From NCBI GenBank assembly GCA_023717565.1, contig JAMQPI010000178.1:1-35084 (forward strand): a stretch of 35,084 bases of DNA, given 5' to 3'. Positions 16,029 to 24,558 of this stretch are shown in pieces. Numbering within the stretch: the first letter of the stretch is position 1; every line of letters starts with the position of its first letter. The notes beneath the pieces are model-generated. The model worked only from the letters and a program-made list of their open reading frames with translations, made no database searches and had not been told where the DNA came from. The DNA is from Pyrinomonadaceae bacterium. GTDB taxonomy: Bacteria; Acidobacteriota; Blastocatellia; Pyrinomonadales; Pyrinomonadaceae. A program made the position numbers and the translations under genes.

Positions 16029-16074
16029 CTGGTAAAAGTGACAGTTACGTTGCTAATAGTCGTTGCCATAGACT
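16029..16074 (+). promoter_or_regulatory. Promoter with GTGACAGTTAC element, site 5
   Basis: CTGGTA-AAAG-TGACAG (16029-16044) continues as TTAC, and TAGACT lies at 16069-16074, with a 25-base gap. The left half has two mismatches to the palindrome. The next sizeable gene starts 200 bases downstream, leaving an untranslated leader of about 190 bases that contains a 17-codon reading frame. Confidence 0.55.
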
Positions 16075-16198
16075 CTGGGGCGAAATTGGACGATGGACCC
16101 GGGATCCTTTCGTCGGATGCGGTGCCGCGCCGAAGTATGCGGTTAACTACCGCCGAACGTTAACGAGCTTGAGAATTTTTCCAGGAGGAGACCTGACC

Positions 16199-16252
16199 AT
16201 GATGTCTCAGAAGTTTCCACACATCCCCGGGCAGTTAGGATTTCCGGGGTAA
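16199..16252 (+). CDS. Possible 17-residue leader peptide
   Basis: A short frame with an unusually strong ribosome site (GGAGGAG at 16184-16190, eight bases before ATG 16199). It encodes MMSQKFPHIPGQLGFPG and stops 21 bases before the next gene, which has its own AGGAG. It lies inside the long leader after promoter site 5. Proline and glycine residues near the end could stall ribosomes. It may be a regulatory leader peptide or chance. Confidence 0.4.
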   Translation: MMSQKFPHIPGQLGFPG

Positions 16253-16273
16253 CCGCGAATAGGAGCGTAGAAA

Positions 16274-16867
16274 ATGCGAACAGCAACAAAAGCGATTCTG
16301 GCAACCGCCGTCATCGCAATCGTCAGCGCGCTGCTAGTTACGAGCAGTAAGACTTCTGCTCAGGATGGGACCAAACTGGCGAAGACCATACATATTCAAG
16401 CTCAGGCGATGGGAACGTCAACCCAACTTGGGCAAAATGCTGGTGTAAACCTGATCATTGAGGAGTTCTCAACCAGCGACGACCAGAAAGCGCTGCTTGA
16501 GGCGTTCAAAGAGAAGGGTAACGAAGGTCTGGTCAACGCCTTAAGCAAGATGCACAGCAAAGGCCGCATGGCCATCATCGGCACCCTGGGTTATGACGTT
16601 AACTATATCAAGAAGTTTGACATGCCTGACGGGAGTACGAAAATCCGTATGGTCACAGATCGCCCTATTAGATTTGGCGAAGCATGGGGCGATACTCGTT
16701 CCATGGACTATAACCTGTCTGGAGTCGAGATCATTCTAAGTAAGGACGAGAAGAAAAACTCGGGGGTCCTGCTGCCAGCCTGCAAGCTCAAAATTGATAA
16801 GGAGGGCCAACTCCAACTTGAATTGCTACAGAACGAGTGGAAACTCGTGAATGTGCGGGAACGCTAG
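16274..16867 (+). CDS. Exported protein of unknown function
   Basis: A 197-residue protein that I do not recognise. The signal peptide (about residues 1-30) ends KTSAQD. The mature part is beta-rich in its second half, with IHIQAQAMG, IGTLGYDVNYIKKF, KIRMVTDRPIRFGEAW and a C-terminal LQLELLQNEWKLVNV. The phrases TDRPIRFGEAWGDTRSMDYN and LSGVEIIL are typical of a family of small acidobacterial exported proteins seen in similar contexts, but no function is known to me. AGGAG lies nine bases before ATG 16274. Transcription probably starts from promoter site 5, about 190 bases upstream. Confidence 0.75.
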   Translation: MRTATKAILATAVIAIVSALLVTSSKTSAQDGTKLAKTIHIQAQAMGTSTQLGQNAGVNLIIEEFSTSDDQKALLEAFKEKGNEGLVNALSKMHSKGRMAIIGTLGYDVNYIKKFDMPDGSTKIRMVTDRPIRFGEAWGDTRSMDYNLSGVEIILSKDEKKNSGVLLPACKLKIDKEGQLQLELLQNEWKLVNVRER

Positions 16868-16990
16868 GTCGTTCATTGAGACCAGGCCGAGGCGTTCGTC
16901 CCGAAGCCAGTAGCATGCGAAGCAAGACTTCGTTCTCGCTCCTACCTTAAATCGGCTTCGTGGCCGAGGCCTTTTCGGCAGTTGGAGCAG

Positions 16991-17630
16991 ATGAAACCCT
17001 TCGCTGAATTCGTCAAGACAACGCTGATTGGCGGGTTGCTGGTGTTGTTCCCGCTGTTTGCTTTCGTCTACATACTTGTTCGCATTGCCGGAGCGCTAAC
17101 GGGTTTCATCAAGCCGCTGCTCGGCTTCATGCCTCAGAATCGGTTCGTAGGCGTGGGCGTCGCCGACGTTGCCTCGGTCGTCATCTTACTGTTCGTTGTT
17201 TTGTGACCGGGATGATCGTAAAAACATCCGTGGGCAGCGCATTGTCCCTACGGATTACCAACATTCTGATCAGAATACCGGGATACAGATTGTTTGCGCG
17301 AATTGCCCGTATCATGTTTGATGAGGAAGATGCGAGCGGTACGCCGGTAGTGGTGCAGCGAGGTCACACCAGACAGATGGCTTTTTAGTAGAGGAAAGCA
17401 GCCCCGACGAAATGACCGTCTTCTTTCCCAGCGCCCCCAGTCAATTTTCAGGGAACATAGTCATAGTGAAAAGTGACACGGTAGAGAGGTTGAATGTTCC
17501 CGCGTCGGAAGTGGCGCGCGTGATAGCCACTTTTGGAGCCGGAACGAGGGCGCTATTGGTTGACCGGCAAACGAAACATGACCCCGACGGCCCCACTGCC
17601 CCCATTCCGTCCCAAAAAGCTGAGGCATAG
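16991..17630 (+). pseudogene. DUF502 membrane protein gene with two frameshifts
   Basis: Three successive reading frames together give one complete DUF502 protein of about 210 residues. Frame 1 (16991-17206) holds two membrane helices; frame 2 (17203-17388) has ITNILIRIPGYRLFARIARI; frame 3 (17350-17630) has EMTVFFPSAPSQFSGNIVIV, the hallmark of the family. Each junction is repaired by one added T: in the TTTT run just before the first stop (about 17199-17202) and in the TTTTT run at 17383-17387. After repair, FLVEESSPDEMTVF reads through without a gap. The lesions may be real mutations, assembly errors in T runs, or two -1 frameshift sites. The downstream 17684 gene is intact. Confidence 0.75.
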
Positions 17631-17683
17631 GGATCGGTGCCCGTTGATTACGCTCGGGTGCCAACTAGAGGTAAGGAGACATC

Positions 17684-20059
17684 ATGAAGAAGTTAATCTT
17701 GATTTCAACACTCATAATGACGTTTCTGACTGTTAGCTTGGCTCAGGACCCCGGTTGGCCGCGAATGAAGTCGAGTCCGGCCGGAAAACTCGTCTACTAT
17801 CAGCCTCAGGTCGACGATTGGAACAATCACAAAGACCTTGCCTTTCGCATGGCCTTCTCACTCACACCAGCGGGCGGCAAGCAAACTGTTGGCGTCCTGA
17901 ATATTCGGGCACAAACGGATGTTAACGTCGACAATCGCACCGTGGTTATCAGGAACCTAACGATCACCGATACTCACTTTCCTTCGCTTGATGCCGGCAC
18001 GGGCGCGCAGATGGACCAGTTGGTGAGGACCTTCTTACCGCCGGGAAACTCCGTCACGATCTCGCTGGATCGCCTGATCGCGTGCGTTTCGAAGAAGCCG
18101 TCAGCGCCAAGTGTACTGGTGCGCAACGATCCGCCATTAATCTTCGTCAGCAACAGCCCGGCGCTTCTGGTGCAAGTAGACGGCCAGCCAGTCCTTGGTC
18201 AAATTCAAAGTACGAAGTTGCAATTTGTAGTTAATACGAACTGGCCACTCTTCTTAGACAAGTCGCTTTCCAACTACTATTTATTTACCGGCAAGCAGTG
18301 GCTAATGTCTACGAGTTTGAATGGTCCCTGGCTAATAACTGCCACCCTCCCCAAGGACATGTCCAAGCTGGCTACCGACCCACAGTGGTCAGGTCTGGCG
18401 AAAGCCATCACGCCACCAGCAACGGCCAGTGGCTACGCGCCGACAGTTTTCTATAGCACCGGTCCGGCGGAGGTTATCCTCTTCCAGGGGCAGCCAGTGT
18501 ATTCCAAAATACCGGGAACTCAGCTGGTTTACGCAAGCAATACTGACGCCGATCTGTTCGTTTATGGACCAACGAACCAGTACTTCTATCTAGCCGCAGG
18601 TCGCTGGTTTAGCAGCAGCAGCTTGCAGGGTCCGTGGACCTACGCAACCGCACAATTGCCCGTCGATTTCGCGCAAATCCCGCTCAGCAGTCCGGCAGCG
18701 CGAGTGCTGGTTTCCGTTCCGGGAACCGAACAGGCGAAGGATGCTGTATTGCTAGCCCAGATCCCGACGACCGTGACGGTAAGTCCAGCCACCGCGGCGG
18801 CCCAGGTGAAAGTCTCCTACTCAGGCACGCCCGAGTTTAGACCAATCGAAGGGACATCACTTTCCTATGCCACTAACACGACCGATAAGGTGATCAAAGT
18901 CGGCGACATTTATTACCTTTGCCTCCAGGGCGTGTGGTTTATGTCGACGACGCCTCAGGGACCGTGGCAGACGGCGACTTCCGTACCTCAAGAAATTTAC
19001 ACCATTCCACCAAGCGCTCCGGTTTACAACGTTACTTATGTAACGCAGACAACTACTTCCGACGGGAATGTGGAAGCCAGCTACACCGCCGGGTATATGG
19101 GAACCTTCATCGTGGGAGTAACGGTAGGCGCCGTCATCGCCGGCGGCACTGGTTATTACTATCCGCCGTATCTCTATTACCCGGCCGTAGGCTATCCCAT
19201 CTATCATCCGTATGTCGCCACTTATGGTTATGGCTCGTACTACAACTCGTACACTGGAGCGTACGGCGTCGCCCGGGGCGTCTATGGTCCATATGGCGGC
19301 GCGACCGGCTATGCGGCGTATAACCCATACACCGGAACATATGCTCGCGGCGGCAGCGTCTATGGACCATACGGCAGCGCCAGCGCTGGTCGGGCATATA
19401 ACCCCTACACCGGGGCCTACGCTCAAGGCGGAACAGTTTCGACTGCATACGGAAGCAGAAGCGCGGCCTCAGGATACAACCCGTCTACGGGCGTGGGAGC
19501 GGCAACGAGGCAGGGCTCGAGTCCCTACGGTCAATGGGGCAGTTCCGTCGTCAGTAACGGAAATCAAGCTGTACAGACGGGTCATGTCTCAACGTCTCAA
19601 GGTACGGTCGCAGGAGCACGTTCCACGAGCGGAGCAGCGGTCGCTGGCGGAAGCGGGGGTGGCACGGTGGCCAGGAGTTCAGGCGGCGACATGTATGCGG
19701 CGAAGGACGGTAACGTCTACAAGAACACGGGTAGCGGTTGGCAGAGCTACAACAACGGGGGTTGGAATTCGGCAAATGCTCAGGCGCAACAAGCACGGAG
19801 TTCTGCTGCGACAACTGGCGCCGGTGCTCAGACCCGCAGCTCAGCAGCTACCGCTCAGCAAAGAGCTCCGACTCAAGAGATGAGTCAGGAGTTTCAGAAC
19901 CGTCAGCGGGGCGCAGCGCAGAGTCAGCAATTTCAGGACTTCCAACGCTCCGGTGATGGATTCGGGGGTGGTGGCGGCGGCGGCGGTCGATTTGGTGGCG
20001 GCGGAGGCGGTGGATTCGGTGGTGGCGGCGGTCGAGGTGGCGGTGGGGGACGACGGTAG
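17684..20059 (+). CDS. Large secreted protein with Tyr/Gly repeat tail
   Basis: A 791-residue exported protein with a signal peptide ending VSLAQ. Residues about 25-470 form a beta-rich region with at least three repeats of the pattern YLxxGxWFxSxSLxGPWxxA (for example YYLFTGKQWLMSTSLNGPW and YFYLAAGRWFSSSSLQGPW), which resemble WG-type repeats of carbohydrate-binding or surface proteins. A hydrophobic stretch (FIVGVTVGAVIAGG) precedes a Tyr-rich region with four copies of YNP[YS]TG, and the end is Gln/Ser-rich then Gly-rich (runs of G with R). The likely role is at the cell surface or in the matrix. A secreted Gly/Tyr-rich fibre-like tail is plausible. AAGGAG lies eight bases before ATG 17684. 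Confidence 0.85.
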   Translation: MKKLILISTLIMTFLTVSLAQDPGWPRMKSSPAGKLVYYQPQVDDWNNHKDLAFRMAFSLTPAGGKQTVGVLNIRAQTDVNVDNRTVVIRNLTITDTHFPSLDAGTGAQMDQLVRTFLPPGNSVTISLDRLIACVSKKPSAPSVLVRNDPPLIFVSNSPALLVQVDGQPVLGQIQSTKLQFVVNTNWPLFLDKSLSNYYLFTGKQWLMSTSLNGPWLITATLPKDMSKLATDPQWSGLAKAITPPATASGYAPTVFYSTGPAEVILFQGQPVYSKIPGTQLVYASNTDADLFVYGPTNQYFYLAAGRWFSSSSLQGPWTYATAQLPVDFAQIPLSSPAARVLVSVPGTEQAKDAVLLAQIPTTVTVSPATAAAQVKVSYSGTPEFRPIEGTSLSYATNTTDKVIKVGDIYYLCLQGVWFMSTTPQGPWQTATSVPQEIYTIPPSAPVYNVTYVTQTTTSDGNVEASYTAGYMGTFIVGVTVGAVIAGGTGYYYPPYLYYPAVGYPIYHPYVATYGYGSYYNSYTGAYGVARGVYGPYGGATGYAAYNPYTGTYARGGSVYGPYGSASAGRAYNPYTGAYAQGGTVSTAYGSRSAASGYNPSTGVGAATRQGSSPYGQWGSSVVSNGNQAVQTGHVSTSQGTVAGARSTSGAAVAGGSGGGTVARSSGGDMYAAKDGNVYKNTGSGWQSYNNGGWNSANAQAQQARSSAATTGAGAQTRSSAATAQQRAPTQEMSQEFQNRQRGAAQSQQFQDFQRSGDGFGGGGGGGGRFGGGGGGGFGGGGGRGGGGGRR

Positions 20060-20147
20060 CAATTCGTCCGGAATACTCGATGGCTGACATCCAGATCACC
20101 TGATCGAAGTTGTTGGAGTGGGGGCTAGGAAAACCAAAGGAGCACCT

Positions 20148-20942
20148 ATGAATTCTAAATCTATCAATGGGAAAGTCGCCCTGATGAATACAACTTCTGC
20201 GGTGCTGCTGGTGTGTCGGCCGCCCGCGGTTTTGCTGATAGCCATCTTGCTGTTGGCAGTCAAGGGCCTGTCCGTTAGCGCGAGCTTTGAATCCGCTTTC
20301 CCTCAGGGAATGAATCCCGAGCAAGTGGCTGCCGCGATAAAAGCAAACGCTCAAGCGTTGAAGACTTTTAACTATCAGCAGCGGATGCAGCTGCAACTGA
20401 AGGGCGAGACGAAGAAAGTAACCCTCACCCAGATGAGTTATGACATGCATGGAAACGTCCAAAAGACGCAGCTGAGTGAAGATCCACCACCGGACGCGTC
20501 CCAGCAGTCTTCTGGCGGTGGTAGGGGAGGTCGTCTCAAAGCAAGAGTCGTCGCCAAGAAAACGGGTGAGTTCAAGCAAATGATGGGGGAGATTTCGGAC
20601 CTCGTAAAATCATACTGCGAACTCCAACCACAGCAGTTGCAGGCAGCGCTCAAGCAGGCCACATTTTCGCAAGGGCAGGGTGACATGGCCGGATCAGTTC
20701 AGATTCAGATGCGCAACGTGATTCAGCAGGGAGATTCACTGACGTTCTGGATTGATCGAACGGCGATGCTCTTTCGGCGAATTGTGATTGCGACGACCTA
20801 TGAACAGAATCCAGTTACTGCAACGGCCAACTACGCTATGTTGCCTACAGGTCAGGTCCACATGGCCCAGGCAATAGTGAACTATCCACAGAAGCAGGTC
20901 GTCGTGGAATTGGACAACATGAACTATCAGAAGAACCAGTAG
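20148..20942 (+). CDS. Exported protein of unknown function
   Basis: A 264-residue protein with an N-terminal hydrophobic segment (about residues 18-42). The mature region opens with FPQGMNPEQVAAAIKANAQALK, then FNYQQRMQLQLKGETKK and a Ser/Gly linker (SSGGGRGGR), and ends with a series of beta strands (VQIQMRNVIQQGDSLTFWID, ANYAMLPTGQVHMAQ, KQVVVELDNMNYQK). The strand pattern recalls outer-membrane lipoprotein-carrier or LolA-like folds, but there is no firm match. AAAGGAG lies five bases before ATG 20148, which excludes the in-frame ATG at 20118. It begins 88 bases after the Tyr/Gly-repeat gene and may share its transcript. Confidence 0.78.
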   Translation: MNSKSINGKVALMNTTSAVLLVCRPPAVLLIAILLLAVKGLSVSASFESAFPQGMNPEQVAAAIKANAQALKTFNYQQRMQLQLKGETKKVTLTQMSYDMHGNVQKTQLSEDPPPDASQQSSGGGRGGRLKARVVAKKTGEFKQMMGEISDLVKSYCELQPQQLQAALKQATFSQGQGDMAGSVQIQMRNVIQQGDSLTFWIDRTAMLFRRIVIATTYEQNPVTATANYAMLPTGQVHMAQAIVNYPQKQVVVELDNMNYQKNQ

Positions 20943-20999
20943 GGTTTAGTCTCCCCCAAACTTTTCTAAGTCAAACTCCCGCCCGCCAAGATTCATCTT

Positions 21000-21146
21000 T
21001 TGGCAAAAATACTACTCAAGAGGCTTGGACTAATTGCGATTGTCATCGGTTGCGCGTTTGCTACGGCCGGGGGTCAGCCCACAGTCTCATCGCCAGTAAA
21101 AGAAGAGAGCGCCGCGTCAGACCGAACCTCGGGCGAAGCCTTCTAG
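21000..21146 (+). CDS. Possible 48-residue exported peptide
   Basis: A short frame starting with TTG 21000. It encodes a basic start (LAKILLKRL), a hydrophobic core (GLIAIVIGCAFATA), a cleavage-like site and a polar tail (PVKEESAASDRTSGEAF). The pattern is that of a signal peptide with a small mature part, but there is no clear ribosome site. The 461 bases from 20943 to 21403 otherwise hold only the inverted repeat described next. Confidence 0.35.
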   Translation: MAKILLKRLGLIAIVIGCAFATAGGQPTVSSPVKEESAASDRTSGEAF

Positions 21147-21161
21147 CTAGTGTCCACGAAA

Positions 21162-21290
21162 CAAGCATGTCCGACATGCTTCAGCTTGTCGTTGAGATTG
21201 GAAAGGCTCAGTCTGCGACGTAACGAGTAATATCATTGCTTGAGTGTTGGCCAGTCTCGACGACAAACTGAAGCATATCGGGCATGTTTG
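21162..21290. repeat. Imperfect 36-base inverted repeat encoding related micro-peptides
   Basis: Arms 21162-21197 and 21255-21290 match at 31 of 36 positions in inverted orientation; all five differences are transitions, and three of them would still pair as G-U in + strand RNA. A partial third copy lies at 21291-21307. The left arm holds the + strand frame MSDMLQLVVEIGKAQSAT (21167-21223); the right arm on the minus strand reads MPDMLQFVVETGQHSS. The element ends 114 bases before the histidine kinase gene. Confidence 0.6.
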
Positions 21291-21403
21291 GAAGCATATC
21301 GGACATAGCCATTTCCGAAGCCTCGCTTTGTTGCTGACCGAACGTTTCTTGAGTACCATCAGCGGAGCCTTCAGCAGTACTGCCGGGCGCCACGAGGGTC
21401 AAG

Positions 21404-24400
21404 ATGTCCGAGGCGGTCGCAACTCCCCAAGCCGAAGCGAGCGCGAGAGTAACCCGCGACGATGCTGGGCTGCGCCAGTCAGCCGTGGTCGCGGTTCTGG
21501 TTTGTGCTGGTTACTATCTGACAGCGAAACTCGGGTTCGCCTTTGCCCTTCATCCAGGCTCGGTATCCACGCTCTGGATGCCTAACTCGATTTTGCTCGC
21601 TGCGTTACTGCTCACTCCGACTCGTTTCTGGTGGATCATCATCGCGGCGGCATTCCCCGCGCATCTTGCCTCGGAGCTGCATAACAGTGTTCCAGTTTCC
21701 ATGGTTCTGTCATGGTTCCTGAGCAACTCAGTTCAGGGGCTGCTTGGCGCAATCTGCATCCGCAAGGTTATTAAGAGCCCGCTCCAGCTTGAGAGTTTCA
21801 GGCACTTTACAGCGCTGGTTCTCTTTGGAGTTTTCCTGGCTCCTTTCCTCTCGTCGTTTCTGGATATCGGATTGGTGAAACTCAATGGTTGGAGTCCTGC
21901 CCCCTTCTGGGAACTCTGGCGGATCCGTTTTCTCGCCAATGTGGTGGCTACACTTACGGTCGTCCCTGTAATACTCACCTGGGCCAATGGCGGCGTTGAG
22001 GCGTTGCGACGAGCATCTCTATGGCGTCACTGCGAAGCTGGTCTCCTGGCTGTGTGTTTGTTCGGAGTCAGCGCCATTGTGTTCAGCGCGCAATTTTCTG
22101 TTACTGAAGGAGGCCCTTTACTACTCTATGGTCCACTGCCGTTTCTGCTTTGGGCGGCCGTGCGATTTGGTCCGAGAGGAACGAGTACGCTCCTGCTGGT
22201 CGTGATGTTTCTCGCGATTTGGGGGGCGGTGGGCGGGCACGGCCCCTTCGTCGCTAAATCGGCCGCCCACAATGCACTTTCGATCCAATGGTTCTTGATA
22301 GTCGTTTCCATTCCCATGATGTCACTCGCAGTTGTATTTCAGGAACGCGAGCGGGCTCGGGAAGCCGCGCGGGAAAACCAGGAACAGCTCACGATGGCGT
22401 TGGATGCGGCCCAGATGGGCACCTGGGATTGGCACATAAATGAGAACACGGCGAGATGGTCGGAACAGACAAAGAAGATCTTCGGCCAATCCCCGGCTGA
22501 TAAGCTTTCAGCAGAAGTGTTTTTTTCAATGCTGCACCCGGATGATCGGCCGGCTGTTGAGCAGGCGATAACTCTAGCAATCGGTGAAGGCGCGCCCTAC
22601 GATGCTGAATTTCGAGTCCCGCAGCAGGACGGAAGTGTCCGCTGGGTGCGAGGCAAAGGGAAAGTTCTTTACGATCACGAAGCGGGCAAAGCCTCACGCA
22701 TGGTCGGTCTCAATGCGGACATAACGGAACGGAAGCAAGCCGAGCACGCACTATGTGAGAGCGAAGCAAGGTTGGCACGAACTGAGGCTTTCTCGCTCGT
22801 AATGGTCACTCACGTAGGCCTGGACGGAAGGTGGCTAAAGGTTCCACCGACTCTTTGTGAACTGCTCGGGTATACCGAGGAGGAACTCCTCTCAGTCAGC
22901 TTCAAGGATGTCACTCACCCTGATGACTTTCAGGCCGACTGGAGCCAATGCCAACGATTGATTCGTGGCGAAATCAAATCGTTTGATCTGGAGAAACGAT
23001 ACTTACGCAAAGACGGTAAGACCCTCTGGATCTACCTGAACTGCTCTGTCGTGGAAGATAGCGACGGGAAACCAGTTCATTTTCTGACCTACATCAAGGA
23101 CATCACTGATCGAAAGCTGGCCGAAGAAGCGTTGCGCGAAAGTGAAGATCGATATCGTAGTATGGTTGAGTCCCAGACCGAGTTGATCTGCCGTTTTCTG
23201 CCTGACGCGACCCTCACGTACGTAAATGATGCCTATTGCCGCTATTTTGGAAAGAGCCGCGAGGAATTGATTGGTACCGAGTTTGTCGATCTCTTACCGG
23301 CCCCGATTCGCGCCTGGGCCAAAGAAGAAGTTGCCTCACTCGTCGCCAATCCCCGGACGGAGGTTAGTGAACATGAGGTGCTCTTGCCTGACGGTCGGAT
23401 CGGTTGGCAGCAGTGGATCAACCACGCGATCCCAGGAGCTGACGGCAAGATTCTCGAGTTACAGGCGATTGGCCGCGACATAACAGAACGCAAGCGCGCG
23501 GAGCAGGCTCTGCGCGAGAGTAACGCGCGAAATCAGGCGATCCTGCGGGCCCTTCCCGATATGATGTTCCTGCACACCAGGGAAGGAGTCTACCTGGACT
23601 ACTACACGCGCGATCCGGGTTCTCTGCTCTTACCGCCCTCAGCGTTCATAGGCAAGAACTTGAGGGAGGTTCTGCCTGCAGAACTGGCCGAGAGCATTCT
23701 GGAGTGCGTGGAAAGACTCGACGGGACAGACGAAACTCAAGTGTTCGAGTATTCACTGCCGATAGATGACGAAGATAGGTATTTTGAAGCGCGGCTAGTC
23801 GGTGCGGAAGGCGACAACGTCTTAAGTATCGTGAGAGATGTTACTGAGACACGCCGCGCAGCCGATGCTCTGCGCCGCGGTGAAGAGAAACTGCTCGAGA
23901 GCAATCGGGAAATCCGTGAGCTGGCCGCCCGTCTAATTACAGCCCAGGAATCGGAGCGTCGACGTATCTCCCTCTTATTGCACGACGACGTGAGCCAGAA
24001 CATCGCGGCTCTGGGCGTATCTATCAGCCGGCTTAAACGCAAACCTCCGGCTTCCTCCGAACAAATGGGTGAGGAGCTGGATCGCCTCGGTCAGCAGATT
24101 AACAACTTGACTACTCAGATTCGGCACCTGTCGCATCAACTCCACCCCGATGTACTCGAGCATGTGGGACTGGTGGCCGCTCTGCAGTCGCAGGTGTCGG
24201 AGTTTAGCCATGAGGAGCGGATCGAAGCGACGTTCAGCGCCGAGGTAGGAGAACGTCCGCTCCCGTTGGACATATCTCTCGGTCTGTATCGCGTGGCGCT
24301 CGAAGCCATGCGGAATGTGTCCCGCCATTCTGGCGCGAAATCGGCCAACATCTCCCTGTCGGAAGCAGACGGGTTTCTAACGCTGGAAGTGTCCGATTCG

Positions 24401-24556
24401 GGCAGAGGTTTTGATGTAAACAAAGCTAAGCGCGGCAGCGGGATTGGATTGGTTGGGGCGGAAGAGCGCGTCAAGCTTTTGCAGGGAAGTCTCGAAATCA
24501 AGTCAAACCGGAACCTCGGAACGAGCCTGGTTGCCAGGATTCCCCTGGTGAGATAA
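21404..24556 (+). CDS. MASE1 sensor histidine kinase with four PAS domains
   Basis: A 1050-residue membrane kinase. Residues about 25-310 are a MASE1 sensor (eight or so helices; FALHPGSVSTLWMPNSILLA is typical). Four PAS domains follow at about 326-445, 452-570, 579-700 and 705-820, three ending in DITE/DITD-RK linkers. The kinase part is of the NarX/DesK type: RRRISLLLHDDVSQNIAAL carries the phosphorylated H860, and the ATPase has VALEAMRNVSRHSGA and SDSGRGF. It should pass phosphate to the regulator that begins two bases after its stop. The ligand of MASE1 is unknown. GAGGG lies five bases before ATG 21404. Confidence 0.93.
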   Translation: MSEAVATPQAEASARVTRDDAGLRQSAVVAVLVCAGYYLTAKLGFAFALHPGSVSTLWMPNSILLAALLLTPTRFWWIIIAAAFPAHLASELHNSVPVSMVLSWFLSNSVQGLLGAICIRKVIKSPLQLESFRHFTALVLFGVFLAPFLSSFLDIGLVKLNGWSPAPFWELWRIRFLANVVATLTVVPVILTWANGGVEALRRASLWRHCEAGLLAVCLFGVSAIVFSAQFSVTEGGPLLLYGPLPFLLWAAVRFGPRGTSTLLLVVMFLAIWGAVGGHGPFVAKSAAHNALSIQWFLIVVSIPMMSLAVVFQERERAREAARENQEQLTMALDAAQMGTWDWHINENTARWSEQTKKIFGQSPADKLSAEVFFSMLHPDDRPAVEQAITLAIGEGAPYDAEFRVPQQDGSVRWVRGKGKVLYDHEAGKASRMVGLNADITERKQAEHALCESEARLARTEAFSLVMVTHVGLDGRWLKVPPTLCELLGYTEEELLSVSFKDVTHPDDFQADWSQCQRLIRGEIKSFDLEKRYLRKDGKTLWIYLNCSVVEDSDGKPVHFLTYIKDITDRKLAEEALRESEDRYRSMVESQTELICRFLPDATLTYVNDAYCRYFGKSREELIGTEFVDLLPAPIRAWAKEEVASLVANPRTEVSEHEVLLPDGRIGWQQWINHAIPGADGKILELQAIGRDITERKRAEQALRESNARNQAILRALPDMMFLHTREGVYLDYYTRDPGSLLLPPSAFIGKNLREVLPAELAESILECVERLDGTDETQVFEYSLPIDDEDRYFEARLVGAEGDNVLSIVRDVTETRRAADALRRGEEKLLESNREIRELAARLITAQESERRRISLLLHDDVSQNIAALGVSISRLKRKPPASSEQMGEELDRLGQQINNLTTQIRHLSHQLHPDVLEHVGLVAALQSQVSEFSHEERIEATFSAEVGERPLPLDISLGLYRVALEAMRNVSRHSGAKSANISLSEADGFLTLEVSDSGRGFDVNKAKRGSGIGLVGAEERVKLLQGSLEIKSNRNLGTSLVARIPLVR

Positions 24557-24558
24557 AC

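Noticed and set aside
15938-16252. 104-codon frame covering promoter site 5
   Set aside because: It spans the promoter element, has no family resemblance, and only its last 17 codons have a ribosome site.
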